From: JADCCX01 sp031372765
GTDB taxonomy: Bacteria; Pseudomonadota; Alphaproteobacteria; Rhizobiales; Beijerinckiaceae
Direction: 5' to 3'
Length of the DNA: 23,803 nucleotides
Assembly: GCA_031372765.1 (NCBI GenBank)
Contig: JANMLW010000016.1
Span: 1-23,803, forward strand
Within the stretch, counting starts at the first letter, position 1. The number at the start of each line of letters is the position of its first letter. Shown here in pieces: positions 8,400 through 15,127 of the stretch. The notes under the pieces are model-generated. The model ran no database searches and was not told the origin of the DNA. It saw nothing but the letters and a program-made list of their open reading frames with translations. Both the position numbers and the translations under genes were made by a program.

Positions 8400-8445
8400 C
8401 AGGGGCAAGTTCGGCAATGGCAAGCGCGACTATGCGGACGCTCTG

Positions 8446-9114
8446 ATGCAGCTGCAATATGGACAGGTCGTGGGTTATATTCCTGACTTCCTCACAGGAG
8501 CGGCCATAGCACTCGGGCTCGCTTTCGTGGCGTTCGCGCTTGGCATGATCATCGGCCTCACAGGGGCGAGCATCAACGCGTATGGTCCCAGACCAGCCCG
8601 TCTCGTTATCCGTGCCTATGTCAGCTTCTTCACCAACACACCGCAACTGGTGCAAATCTTCTTCCTGTTCTTCGCACTGCCGGAGTTTGGTATCCTGCTG
8701 GCTCCGATCCAGGCGGTACTCATCGGCATGACGCTGAACGCCGGAGCCTATCTCACAGAAATCCAGCGTGCCGGCTTCCAGTCATTGCCAAAGGCCGAGA
8801 TCGAGGCAGCCGAGACACTCGGCTTCACACGCCTTCAGACCATTCGCCATGTCATCGCCCCGCATATCGTGAAGGCGCTCTATCCCTCTTTGTCGAACCA
8901 GTACATCATCATGACCCTTGGCACTTCGATGGCTGCTATCTTTGGCGTGGAAGAGCTGACTGCGCGCGCATTGAACGCCAATGCGATCAGTTTCCGCTCG
9001 ATCGAGATTTTCACGATGACAGCGGGCATCTACATTGTCCTGACGATTGTGGCTTCCGCCTTGCTCTATGGTCTGGGTCGCGGTCTGTTTCGGGTTACTG
9101 CGAGAGCGTTCTGA
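8446..9114 (+). CDS. Amino-acid ABC transporter permease 2 (HisMQ family)
   Basis: This 222-residue inner-membrane protein has hydrophobic segments near 15-40, 66-84 and 86-104 and near the C-terminus. It carries the family motifs FTNTPQLVQ (62-70) and an EAA loop at about 105-130 (EIQRAG...EAAETLGF). It follows the second receptor by 46 bp. Its stop overlaps the next permease start (TGATG at 9112-9116), so the two are translationally coupled and likely form a heterodimeric channel. No clear ribosome binding site precedes this start. Confidence 0.92.
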   Translation: MQLQYGQVVGYIPDFLTGAAIALGLAFVAFALGMIIGLTGASINAYGPRPARLVIRAYVSFFTNTPQLVQIFFLFFALPEFGILLAPIQAVLIGMTLNAGAYLTEIQRAGFQSLPKAEIEAAETLGFTRLQTIRHVIAPHIVKALYPSLSNQYIIMTLGTSMAAIFGVEELTARALNANAISFRSIEIFTMTAGIYIVLTIVASALLYGLGRGLFRVTARAF

Positions 9115-9842
9115 TGGGGGCATTGCAACAACTCGTTCAGGAGGCGCCGCGCTTCTTCACCTACTGGAACATGGTGTTCCTGGGGCAGGCTGCGCTCAAC
9201 ACCTTGCTGGTGTCCTTCATCGGCTGTGGGTTAGGCTATCTGCTTGGTTTCATGATCGCAACACTGCGGCTTCCAAGGGTCATGCCTTTCGTGCCCCTCC
9301 GAGCGCTGCTGATCTTCTGGACCGAGGCTATCCGGCGCATCCCTTTTCTTGTGTTGCTGATGTGTGTATTTTTCGCTTTCCAGCTCTCGGGCGCCAATAC
9401 GACCTTGTTCGTGATCGCAGTGACGGCTGTCACCTTGCGCATGTCTGCGCTGGCCGCTGAGAATGTACGTGCCGGCTACGAGGCCGTACCCCTACGCCAA
9501 TGGGAGGCCGCGGAGGTTCTGAATATCCCGCCGTTGCAGGCACTTTTCCGCATCATCCTGCCACAGGCCTGGAAGGTGATCCTGCCGCCTTCGACCATCC
9601 ACGCTGTCAGCATGATCAAGGAAACTGCGCTTGTTTCGCAGATCGGATTTCTGGAGCTGACCTTTGCTGCACGCATGCTGAACCAGCGCGGGTTTTCGGC
9701 ACTGATCTGCTTTGGCTCTATTCTGATAATGTATTTTGCGATCTCGTGGTCGTTCGGGCGTATTGGCCGCTATGCCGAGCGCAAGCTCGTTACGAACGCG
9801 CGGGGCTTCCGCGCGTTACCAAAAGCGTGTGATCATGGCTGA
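9114..9842 (+). CDS. Amino-acid ABC transporter permease 3 (HisMQ family)
   Basis: The protein has 242 residues with several hydrophobic segments (about 22-48, 64-90, 95-115 and near 190-215) and an EAA-type loop at about 116-140 (ENVRAGYEAVP...EAAEVLNI). It is the second half of the channel begun by the gene at 8446. Its start overlaps that gene by one base, and its last 8 bases overlap the ferredoxin-like gene. This close linkage ties transport directly to the oxidising enzyme. An ATP-binding subunit would normally follow here; instead the catabolic genes begin. Confidence 0.91.
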   Translation: MGALQQLVQEAPRFFTYWNMVFLGQAALNTLLVSFIGCGLGYLLGFMIATLRLPRVMPFVPLRALLIFWTEAIRRIPFLVLLMCVFFAFQLSGANTTLFVIAVTAVTLRMSALAAENVRAGYEAVPLRQWEAAEVLNIPPLQALFRIILPQAWKVILPPSTIHAVSMIKETALVSQIGFLELTFAARMLNQRGFSALICFGSILIMYFAISWSFGRIGRYAERKLVTNARGFRALPKACDHG

Positions 9843-10098
9843 CGCTGACACAATGATCGAAATTCAGCTTGATGGGCAGCCAATGCGCATCAGCGCACGT
9901 GGCAGTGTCGCTGGCGCATTGCTTGAGGCCGGAATTGTATTTCTCAGATCCAGCCCCCGCGATCGCAGTCCGCGCGGGGCATTTTGCTTCATGGGAGTTT
10001 GCCAGGAGTGCGCAATCCTGATTGATGGACGCGTCCAGCAGGCCTGCCTTGTCAGCCCGCATGCTGGGATGACCATCGAACGCGGTGGAGTCATATGA
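9835..10098 (+). CDS. [2Fe-2S] ferredoxin-like subunit of a three-part amino-acid dehydrogenase
   Basis: A small protein of 87 residues containing CFMGVCQEC followed 11 residues later by a fourth Cys. This is the C-x4-C-x2-C...C pattern of plant-type [2Fe-2S] domains in HcnA, the gamma subunit of D-hydroxyproline dehydrogenase, and similar enzymes. It would pass electrons from the flavin subunits. The domain corresponds to residues 1-95 of the fused protein at 1-2813. ATG 9835 is chosen; a later ATG at 9853 is possible. The gene overlaps the permease upstream by 8 bases and the next gene by ATGA at 10095-10098. Confidence 0.9.
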   Translation: MADADTMIEIQLDGQPMRISARGSVAGALLEAGIVFLRSSPRDRSPRGAFCFMGVCQECAILIDGRVQQACLVSPHAGMTIERGGVI

Positions 10099-11492
10099 CC
10101 GTGCCAAGCCGCTTTGATCTGATCGTACTGGGCGCGGGGCCGGCCGGTGGGCGCGCTGCCCTGGCCGCAGCTGCGACAGGACTGAATGTTGTGGCGATTG
10201 ATGAACAGATGGCAGCTGGGGGGCAGATCTGGCGCAAGCCTGCGCAGGCAAAGGGTGCTCGATCATCGTATAGCACGGCGGGTGACGGCCTTCGTGCTGC
10301 ACTGGCCAGTTCTGGCGTGACGTTGGCGTTCGGACACCGTGTCTGGTCCGTAACCGATGGTTTTCGTGTGGATTCGGTAGGGCCTGACGGCCCGGCGTCT
10401 TTTGTGGCCGACCATTTGATCGTCGCTACCGGTGCTTATGAGCGCGTAAACCCATTTCCTGGATGGACGATACCTGGCGTGATGGGTCTTGCTGCAGCCA
10501 CGATCCTGCTCAAATCGGAGGCACGCCTTCCCGGAAAGCGCGTCGTTGTTGCAGGCAAAGGACCGCTGATTGCACAGGTGGCAGCAAACATTCTGGCGAA
10601 AGGCGGCGACGTTGTCGCGGTGGTGGACCGCATGCCACTGACGAACTGGCTAAAGGTGACTCCCGCGCTGGCGACACAGCCTGCGCTTTTGGCTCGGGGC
10701 GTTGGTTGGATGGCGCGCATCCTGACCAGCCGCATACCGTGGTTGTTTGGGCACTCGGTAATTGAGGCCAATGGCGTGGATAGTGTCAACAGTGTAGTGG
10801 TCGCTTCGTCTTCTGGTATCAAGCGCGCATTCTCCTGTGATGCCTTGGTGGTCGGCGATGGACTTGTACCGGGCGCTGAGGTGCCAAGTTTGCTCAGGGC
10901 CAATATGCGTTTTGACCACTTGCGGGGTGGCTGGATCCCCGTGCTAACGGCGGATTTCGAAACCAGTGTGCCTCGCCTGTTTTGTGTCGGCGATGGAGCA
11001 GGCATACGCGGAGCGCTGCTGGCGGGGACCAGTGGTGAGATCGCCGCTTTTACCGTTGCCCGTCGGCTCGGCCGAACTGTCAGGAGTGATCATTCAACCC
11101 GCCTGCAAAGGGAGTTTGCCCGCGGCATCCGGTTCAGCGATGCAGTGGCGGGAATGATGGTCGGCCAGACAACGGATATCGCAAGGATTGGACCCGACAC
11201 GATTGTGTGCCGCTGCGAAGATGTGCCCCGACGCGAGATCGATGCTGCAATGGCAGATGGCATCCATGATATCAATCAGCTCAAACACGTTACACGCTGC
11301 GGTATGGGTCCGTGCCAGGGCCGGATGTGCGCAGATACTGTGCAGGAACTGGTGGCGCTTAAAACAGGTCGATCACGGGAAGAAGTCGGAACATGGACTG
11401 GTCGGCCGCCGCTAAGACCAATGCTGCTTGGCGAACTGGTTGGCACATTCGATTATGCTGACATCCCCGTGCCGGAGCCTGCTCCGCTATGA
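10095..11492 (+). CDS. FAD/NAD(P)-binding oxidoreductase, alpha-type subunit
   Basis: This 465-residue protein is homologous to HcnB, OoxA and the alpha subunit of D-hydroxyproline dehydrogenase. It has an N-terminal FAD motif GAGPAGG (13-19), an internal nucleotide-binding motif (AGKGPL, with Lys where Ser is usual), and an FCVGDGAGIRGALLAG segment typical of the family. Near the C-terminus, Cys372 and 374 (CRCED) and Cys407 and 412 (C-x4-C) form a Cys cluster that may hold a second iron-sulfur centre. It matches the middle part of the fused protein at 1-2813. It overlaps both neighbours by ATGA, so the three subunits are translated together. Confidence 0.93.
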   Translation: MTVPSRFDLIVLGAGPAGGRAALAAAATGLNVVAIDEQMAAGGQIWRKPAQAKGARSSYSTAGDGLRAALASSGVTLAFGHRVWSVTDGFRVDSVGPDGPASFVADHLIVATGAYERVNPFPGWTIPGVMGLAAATILLKSEARLPGKRVVVAGKGPLIAQVAANILAKGGDVVAVVDRMPLTNWLKVTPALATQPALLARGVGWMARILTSRIPWLFGHSVIEANGVDSVNSVVVASSSGIKRAFSCDALVVGDGLVPGAEVPSLLRANMRFDHLRGGWIPVLTADFETSVPRLFCVGDGAGIRGALLAGTSGEIAAFTVARRLGRTVRSDHSTRLQREFARGIRFSDAVAGMMVGQTTDIARIGPDTIVCRCEDVPRREIDAAMADGIHDINQLKHVTRCGMGPCQGRMCADTVQELVALKTGRSREEVGTWTGRPPLRPMLLGELVGTFDYADIPVPEPAPL

Positions 11493-12607
11493 GTGTTCCA
11501 TACGATCTTTGCGTTGTTGGCGGTGGTATCCATGGCTGCACGGTGGCTTTGTTTGCGGCCCGGGGCGGCATGAGAGTGGTGCTGCTCGAACGTGGCAGCC
11601 TCTGTCGTGAGGCGTCCGGCGTGAATGCAGGCACCTTGACTATGCAGATGACCCGCGTGGCATTGATACCCTACGCGATGAAGGCTCATGCGATGTGGGA
11701 AAGCGCTCCGGCATGGCTTGGCCATGATGTCGGCGTGGTGGTCTGCGATGGGCTTTCGCTGGCGTTCACGCAAGCCGAGGCGGAGATGCTAGCCGTTCGC
11801 GCTGGCAAGCGCCGTGAGGCAGGTGCACCGATCAACCTGATTGACGCAAAAGCCGCCCAACTCGTCGAGCCAGGTCTTGGGCCAGGTGTAGTACTGGCGG
11901 GGCACTGCAAGGTCGATGGATTTGCCAATGCCTACCTGACCGGTCTGGCCTATCGCCGCGCCCTCATCGAAGCGGGCGTGACAATACTCGAAGAAACTGC
12001 AGCCACCAATTTCCAGCTTATACAAAGGCAGTTCGAAATCAGCACTTCCGCTGCACCTGTCAAGGCCTTGCGATTGGTGATTGCGGGAGGTGTCTGGATC
12101 GAGGAGATGCTTGGCTGGCTCGGGGTCAACCTTCCGATCAAGGTGCTGGTCAATCAACTTGCCGTCACCGAACGCCAACGACCGGTCATGCGAACAGTGG
12201 TTGGCATCGCCAGTGGTCTGCTATCGCTCAAGCAATACCCCCATGGCACAACGGTGATCGGTGGAGGTTGGCAAGCGCGGGGGAACCGCGAGAGCGGTGG
12301 TTTTGAACTCCTGCCTGAGAGTCTTGTCGGCAATATCCGCCTTGCCTGTCACGCCATACCCGCCTTGAAGAACGCGCGTCTTGCACGCGCCTGGGCCGGG
12401 CTGGAGGCAGAAACCCGTGATGCGCTTCCCGCCGTGGGACCGGTGCCCGGTGTGCCAGAGGCGTATGTTTGTGGGAGCGTACATTCTGGATATACCAGTG
12501 GGCCTTATCTGGCGAAGCTTCTGGCCGAACGCATTTTGGGCCGCGAGCCAGCCTTGCCGCTTTTCCCGATTGATCGATTGCTGAACCCTGTCGGAATCGC
12601 CGCATGA
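11489..12607 (+). CDS. FAD-dependent DAO-type dehydrogenase, beta-type (catalytic) subunit
   Basis: The protein has 372 residues with an N-terminal FAD motif GGGIHG (11-16), an ERG segment after the second strand, and the late DAO-family region RAWAGLEAETRDALPAVGPVPG. It belongs with HcnC, OoxB, DadA and the beta subunit of D-hydroxyproline dehydrogenase. In such complexes this subunit oxidises the amino or imino acid, and the other two carry electrons onward. Its counterpart is the third domain of the fused protein (about residue 593 onward). It overlaps the preceding and following genes by ATGA. The substrate cannot be read from the sequence. Confidence 0.92.
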   Translation: MSVPYDLCVVGGGIHGCTVALFAARGGMRVVLLERGSLCREASGVNAGTLTMQMTRVALIPYAMKAHAMWESAPAWLGHDVGVVVCDGLSLAFTQAEAEMLAVRAGKRREAGAPINLIDAKAAQLVEPGLGPGVVLAGHCKVDGFANAYLTGLAYRRALIEAGVTILEETAATNFQLIQRQFEISTSAAPVKALRLVIAGGVWIEEMLGWLGVNLPIKVLVNQLAVTERQRPVMRTVVGIASGLLSLKQYPHGTTVIGGGWQARGNRESGGFELLPESLVGNIRLACHAIPALKNARLARAWAGLEAETRDALPAVGPVPGVPEAYVCGSVHSGYTSGPYLAKLLAERILGREPALPLFPIDRLLNPVGIAA

Positions 12608-13545
12608 AACAGCTTACGGCAATGCCTCTGAATGGAATTCACGCCGCCACCGTGGTGCCGATGACAGACAGTTTCGCGATCGATGAAGATCGCCTTGCGC
12701 AGCATCTGACTGAAGTCTCTCATGTACGCGGCATCCACGGGTTGCTGATCAACGGCCATGCAGGCGAGAATTTTGTCCTGAGCGCTGCCGAAAAGCGCCG
12801 TGTGGTACAAATTGCCCGTGCGAGTGTTCTTTCTGGCTGCCTGTTATGCTCGGGTATCAATTCTGAATCCAGCCTCGATCTGGCGAAGGAGGCCGCGGCT
12901 GCGCAAGATGCAGGCGCTGATCTTCTGTTGGTTTTCCCGCCAAACAGCTTTGCACTCAGTCACGATCCGCAAGCCGCGCTGATCCATCACCGATACGCAC
13001 TGGATGGGTGCAGTCTGCCCATGTTGATTTATGGCGCTCCGGTTGGGGCGGGGCAGCTTGCATATGATAACCCGACGTTACGGGCTCTTGCGTTGGAGCC
13101 TCGCATCATCGGCATCAAGGAAGGCAGCTGGGAAATCGCCGCATATGAAGAAAACTTGAGGCTTCTCAAGGGTATCCGCGCCGACTTCATTGTTCTCGGT
13201 TCAGGCGACGAGCATCTCTTGACCAGCTATATGATCGGCAGTGCCGGCAGCCAGGTTAGTCTTGCTGCTGTGGTGCCCGAGTTGGTGGTTGCTCTTTGGG
13301 AAGCATCGCAGCGCCAAGAATGGGCTGAGGCCATGCGCATTCACCACATGATCTACCCACTTTCGGTCGCGATCTATCGTGAAGCTCCGGGCGGAAGGGC
13401 TGCGACACGTCTCAAGGCTTGCCTGATGCTGATGGGCAAGTTGCCATCGGCCACCGTCCGGCCGCCACAACCTCCTGTCACTACCAACGAGTTGGCAACT
13501 CTACGAGATGCTCTCGTCCATGCAGGAGTTCAACTGGTGAATTAA
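12604..13545 (+). CDS. DapA/N-acetylneuraminate lyase family protein (lyase or deaminase) 2
   Basis: The protein has 313 residues. The Schiff-base lysine (Lys172 in GIKEG) and the catalytic tyrosine (Tyr143 in IYGAP) are in place. The usual GTTGE carboxylate-binding loop has become NGHAGE (50-55), so the bound acid or its neighbour group probably differs from that of the first lyase. The gene closes the 7557-13545 run and is coupled to the DAO-type subunit by ATGA. In hydroxyproline-type pathways this family acts directly on the imine made by the dehydrogenase, which fits the arrangement. Other possibilities are an aldolase or dehydratase for a 2-keto acid. Confidence 0.9.
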   Translation: MKQLTAMPLNGIHAATVVPMTDSFAIDEDRLAQHLTEVSHVRGIHGLLINGHAGENFVLSAAEKRRVVQIARASVLSGCLLCSGINSESSLDLAKEAAAAQDAGADLLLVFPPNSFALSHDPQAALIHHRYALDGCSLPMLIYGAPVGAGQLAYDNPTLRALALEPRIIGIKEGSWEIAAYEENLRLLKGIRADFIVLGSGDEHLLTSYMIGSAGSQVSLAAVVPELVVALWEASQRQEWAEAMRIHHMIYPLSVAIYREAPGGRAATRLKACLMLMGKLPSATVRPPQPPVTTNELATLRDALVHAGVQLVN

Positions 13546-13571
13546 GGTAGGGTTGGGGCATCCGCGTGCTA

Positions 13572-13602
13572 CCGGATCCAAATCCGGCATAAGGTATTTT
13601 TT
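13572..13602 (+). terminator. Possible weak terminator of the long plus-strand run
   Basis: CCGGAT (13572-13577) pairs with ATCCGG (13582-13587) around a 4-base loop, and TTTTTT follows at 13597-13602. The T-run is 9 bases from the stem, farther than in a standard intrinsic terminator, so the call is weak. It is the only hairpin noticed after the lyase gene. Confidence 0.3.
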
Positions 13603-13683
13603 CACGAAGAAACACAAATACCATTGCCATGCATGGCATTTTGATGGTCGAATTCTCCGTTCGTAACAGCAGGGAAAGCCGCT

Positions 13684-14097
13684 TCAAATCAATTCGTAGC
13701 GAATGTCCTGCGCGCCTTCCCACAAAATCTTTCGGCCAAGAGCGTAAATGTTCTCGAGCCCGGAGGTCAGCGTGATGAAGTGGTTGCCCGAGAGAGGACC
13801 TGCTTTCGAGGCGAAACTGACGTTACCATATGCCATCAGGACTTCTGTTTCGCTCACGCCGCCTGGATAAAGGATGATCTGACCAGGAGCGGGGTAGCAA
13901 GTATTGTTTTCATAGCCGACACCGAAGTCAAGATCACCTAGGGGTGACCAAACGGCTTCCCCACTCCAGCGCACATGAATGACCTTGCTGACGAATGGCA
14001 TAGCCTTGATAAAGGCCGCACATGTTTTCGGTGCCAGCACTTCCTCAAAATGTCCAGCGAACGTAAAGGGGCCGACAATCACTCTTACGGGGGTCAT
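13684..14097 (-). CDS. DUF3830 family protein (cyclophilin-like fold)
   Basis: The protein has 137 residues, the full length of the family. The typical sequence is easy to see: VRVIVGPFTF, APKTCAAF, HVRWSGEAVW, YPAPGQIILYPGG, SETEVLMAYG, GNHFITL and a C-terminal ILWEGAQD. DUF3830 proteins have a cyclophilin-like beta-barrel; no reaction is firmly assigned, and they are often found beside amidohydrolases and transport genes of catabolic clusters. Here the gene stands alone, convergent to the second lyase, with an IS remnant upstream, so any operon it once belonged to may have been broken. AGGA about 10 bases before the ATG could serve as its ribosome binding site. No signal peptide is seen. 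Confidence 0.85.
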   Translation of the reverse strand: MTPVRVIVGPFTFAGHFEEVLAPKTCAAFIKAMPFVSKVIHVRWSGEAVWSPLGDLDFGVGYENNTCYPAPGQIILYPGGVSETEVLMAYGNVSFASKAGPLSGNHFITLTSGLENIYALGRKILWEGAQDIRYELI

Positions 14098-14280
14098 GAC
14101 TTCAATTCCTGCTGTTTGATGAAAATAACATAAGCCTTCGAACTCTGACGGGCAATTAACGAAAGCGCTTTTTTGGCAATTATGTCTTTGAGTGAGCAGA
14201 TCGCCACTCTTGCCAATACCAATGTTGGAGATGCGTTGTGGGAAGCGAAAAAACGGAAATAGTAGTTACCGAAGATATGC
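14098..14280. other. Intergenic stretch upstream of the DUF3830 gene
   Basis: This 183-bp AT-richer stretch has no recognised gene. It holds a 26-codon plus-strand frame (14182-14262, beginning MSLSEQIATLANT) that reads like the start of a protein but stops at once. It could be the beginning of a gene cut short when the IS arrived, or chance. The promoter of the DUF3830 gene should lie here. Confidence 0.4.
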
Positions 14281-14496
14281 TTAGAGCGGGGCGGGGTGCC
14301 TGGGTTTATCGTGATACTCACGATTGTCAGGACCATAGCCAACGGGCGCATCCTTCCACTGAAGTCCATGTTTTATAACGTAAATTGTCCCGCTGACGAC
14401 CCGAAGATCATCCACGCGCTGGATGCCATGGGACAATGGGAAATACGGTCTGATCCGATTGAACTGGACCCGTAACAGCAAATACAAATAACCCAT
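14281..14496 (-). pseudogene. IS5-family transposase, N-terminal remnant
   Basis: A 71-codon frame begins at ATG 14496. It contains FNRIRPYFPLSHGIQRVDD, then VVSGTIYVIKHGLQWKDAP and GYGP, the characteristic N-terminal region of IS5-type transposases. After about residue 55 the similarity stops (DNREYHDKPRHP) and the frame ends at 14281, so the DDE catalytic part is missing. The 5' end is intact, with an AGGAGG at 14503-14508. The element is therefore a 5' fragment left by deletion or partial excision, not a working IS. Confidence 0.75.
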
Positions 14497-14502
14497 GGTA
14501 TC

Positions 14503-14508
14503 CTCCTG
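14503..14508 (-). promoter_or_regulatory. Ribosome binding site of the transposase remnant
   Basis: On the minus strand AGGAGG stands six bases before the ATG at 14496. Its preservation shows that the left part of the IS was kept intact. Confidence 0.6.
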
Positions 14509-14519
14509 CCACGAATGAA

Positions 14520-14575
14520 TCAGGTCAACCCTGATTTGGGAATCCCAAACCGTTAATTAATAGGGCCTGACCCTA
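14520..14575. repeat. Three closely spaced short inverted repeats upstream of the transposase remnant
   Basis: The three repeats are TCAGG/CCTGA (14520-14534, 5-base loop), TTTGGG/CCCAAA (14535-14549, 3-base loop) and TAGGG/CCCTA (14561-14575, 5-base loop). TTAATTAA sits between the last two. They lie where the left terminal region of the IS would be expected and may be its end sequence, but no partner copy is visible in the window to prove this. Confidence 0.5.
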
Positions 14576-15127
14576 GTCCTTTACGCCGTCCCGATCCCGT
14601 GGTGATGAACCCTGCACTATGAACGCGGTATCCATTTGCAAACCCATATTATGGTTGTGATCTAACCTTGTATCCGCGGGCATTCCGCGAAAATGGCGGA
14701 TGAGGACATTAAAGAAAGTCATGATCAGACGGTTTCAGATTTGCTGTAAAAGCGTGCATCCTTCCATTGGGGCTGTTTTGCGGTAACATGATCCACGATG
14801 GAAAGTGTAGTAAAGTCATAGCCTGTGGGGAGCGCCCGTGACCAGTTCGACCGGAAACGGCTCGAGCGTTTGGCGGCGTGCTACATCTGGTGGACGCCAG
14901 CCGCACGTACGGTAGACGGGAAACGGCGCGGCCCTTGATGATGTACCAGCTTTTCGGCATCGTGTATGGCGATGAGGTCAATCGGCGTCCAATGTTGACC
15001 TTATTTGAAAATTCCCAGTAAGGTAATAATTCCTAATAGAGTGTCAAAAGAGAATTTTGAAACAGAGCCGCTTTCCGTCTTGCTTCCCACCTTGCCCTAC
15101 GCTTCCGCAATGCCCATACATACCGGC
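14576..15127. other. Gene-poor, apparently decayed DNA between the IS remnant and hrcA
   Basis: About 550 bp with no convincing intact gene. A plus-strand piece near 14838-14933 reads FDRKRLERLAACYIWWTP, which resembles the N-terminus of a small hypothetical family but ends in a stop soon after. Minus-strand pieces (for example DFTTLSIVDHV around 14800, and WTPIDLIAIHDAEKL around 14960-14996) also look protein-like but are broken by stops. The last 130 bp are AT-rich and should hold the hrcA promoter. No CIRCE-type repeat (TTAGCACTC...GAGTGCTAA) was seen. Confidence 0.4.

Noticed and set aside
7350..8423. Minus-strand open frame of 357 codons
   Set aside because: It lies opposite the second binding protein and the end of the GntR gene, both clearly real, and is rich in His/Arg/Cys as expected of an antisense frame.
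13556..13600. tRNA 3'-end-like sequence (GGATCCAAATCCGGC) after the second lyase
   Set aside because: The T-arm loop has the wrong length and no anticodon or acceptor arm can be folded around it; more likely a simple hairpin.
14094..14369. Minus-strand 91-codon frame upstream of DUF3830
   Set aside because: No recognisable family, crosses the end of the IS remnant, and has a basic, hydrophobic shadow-like composition.
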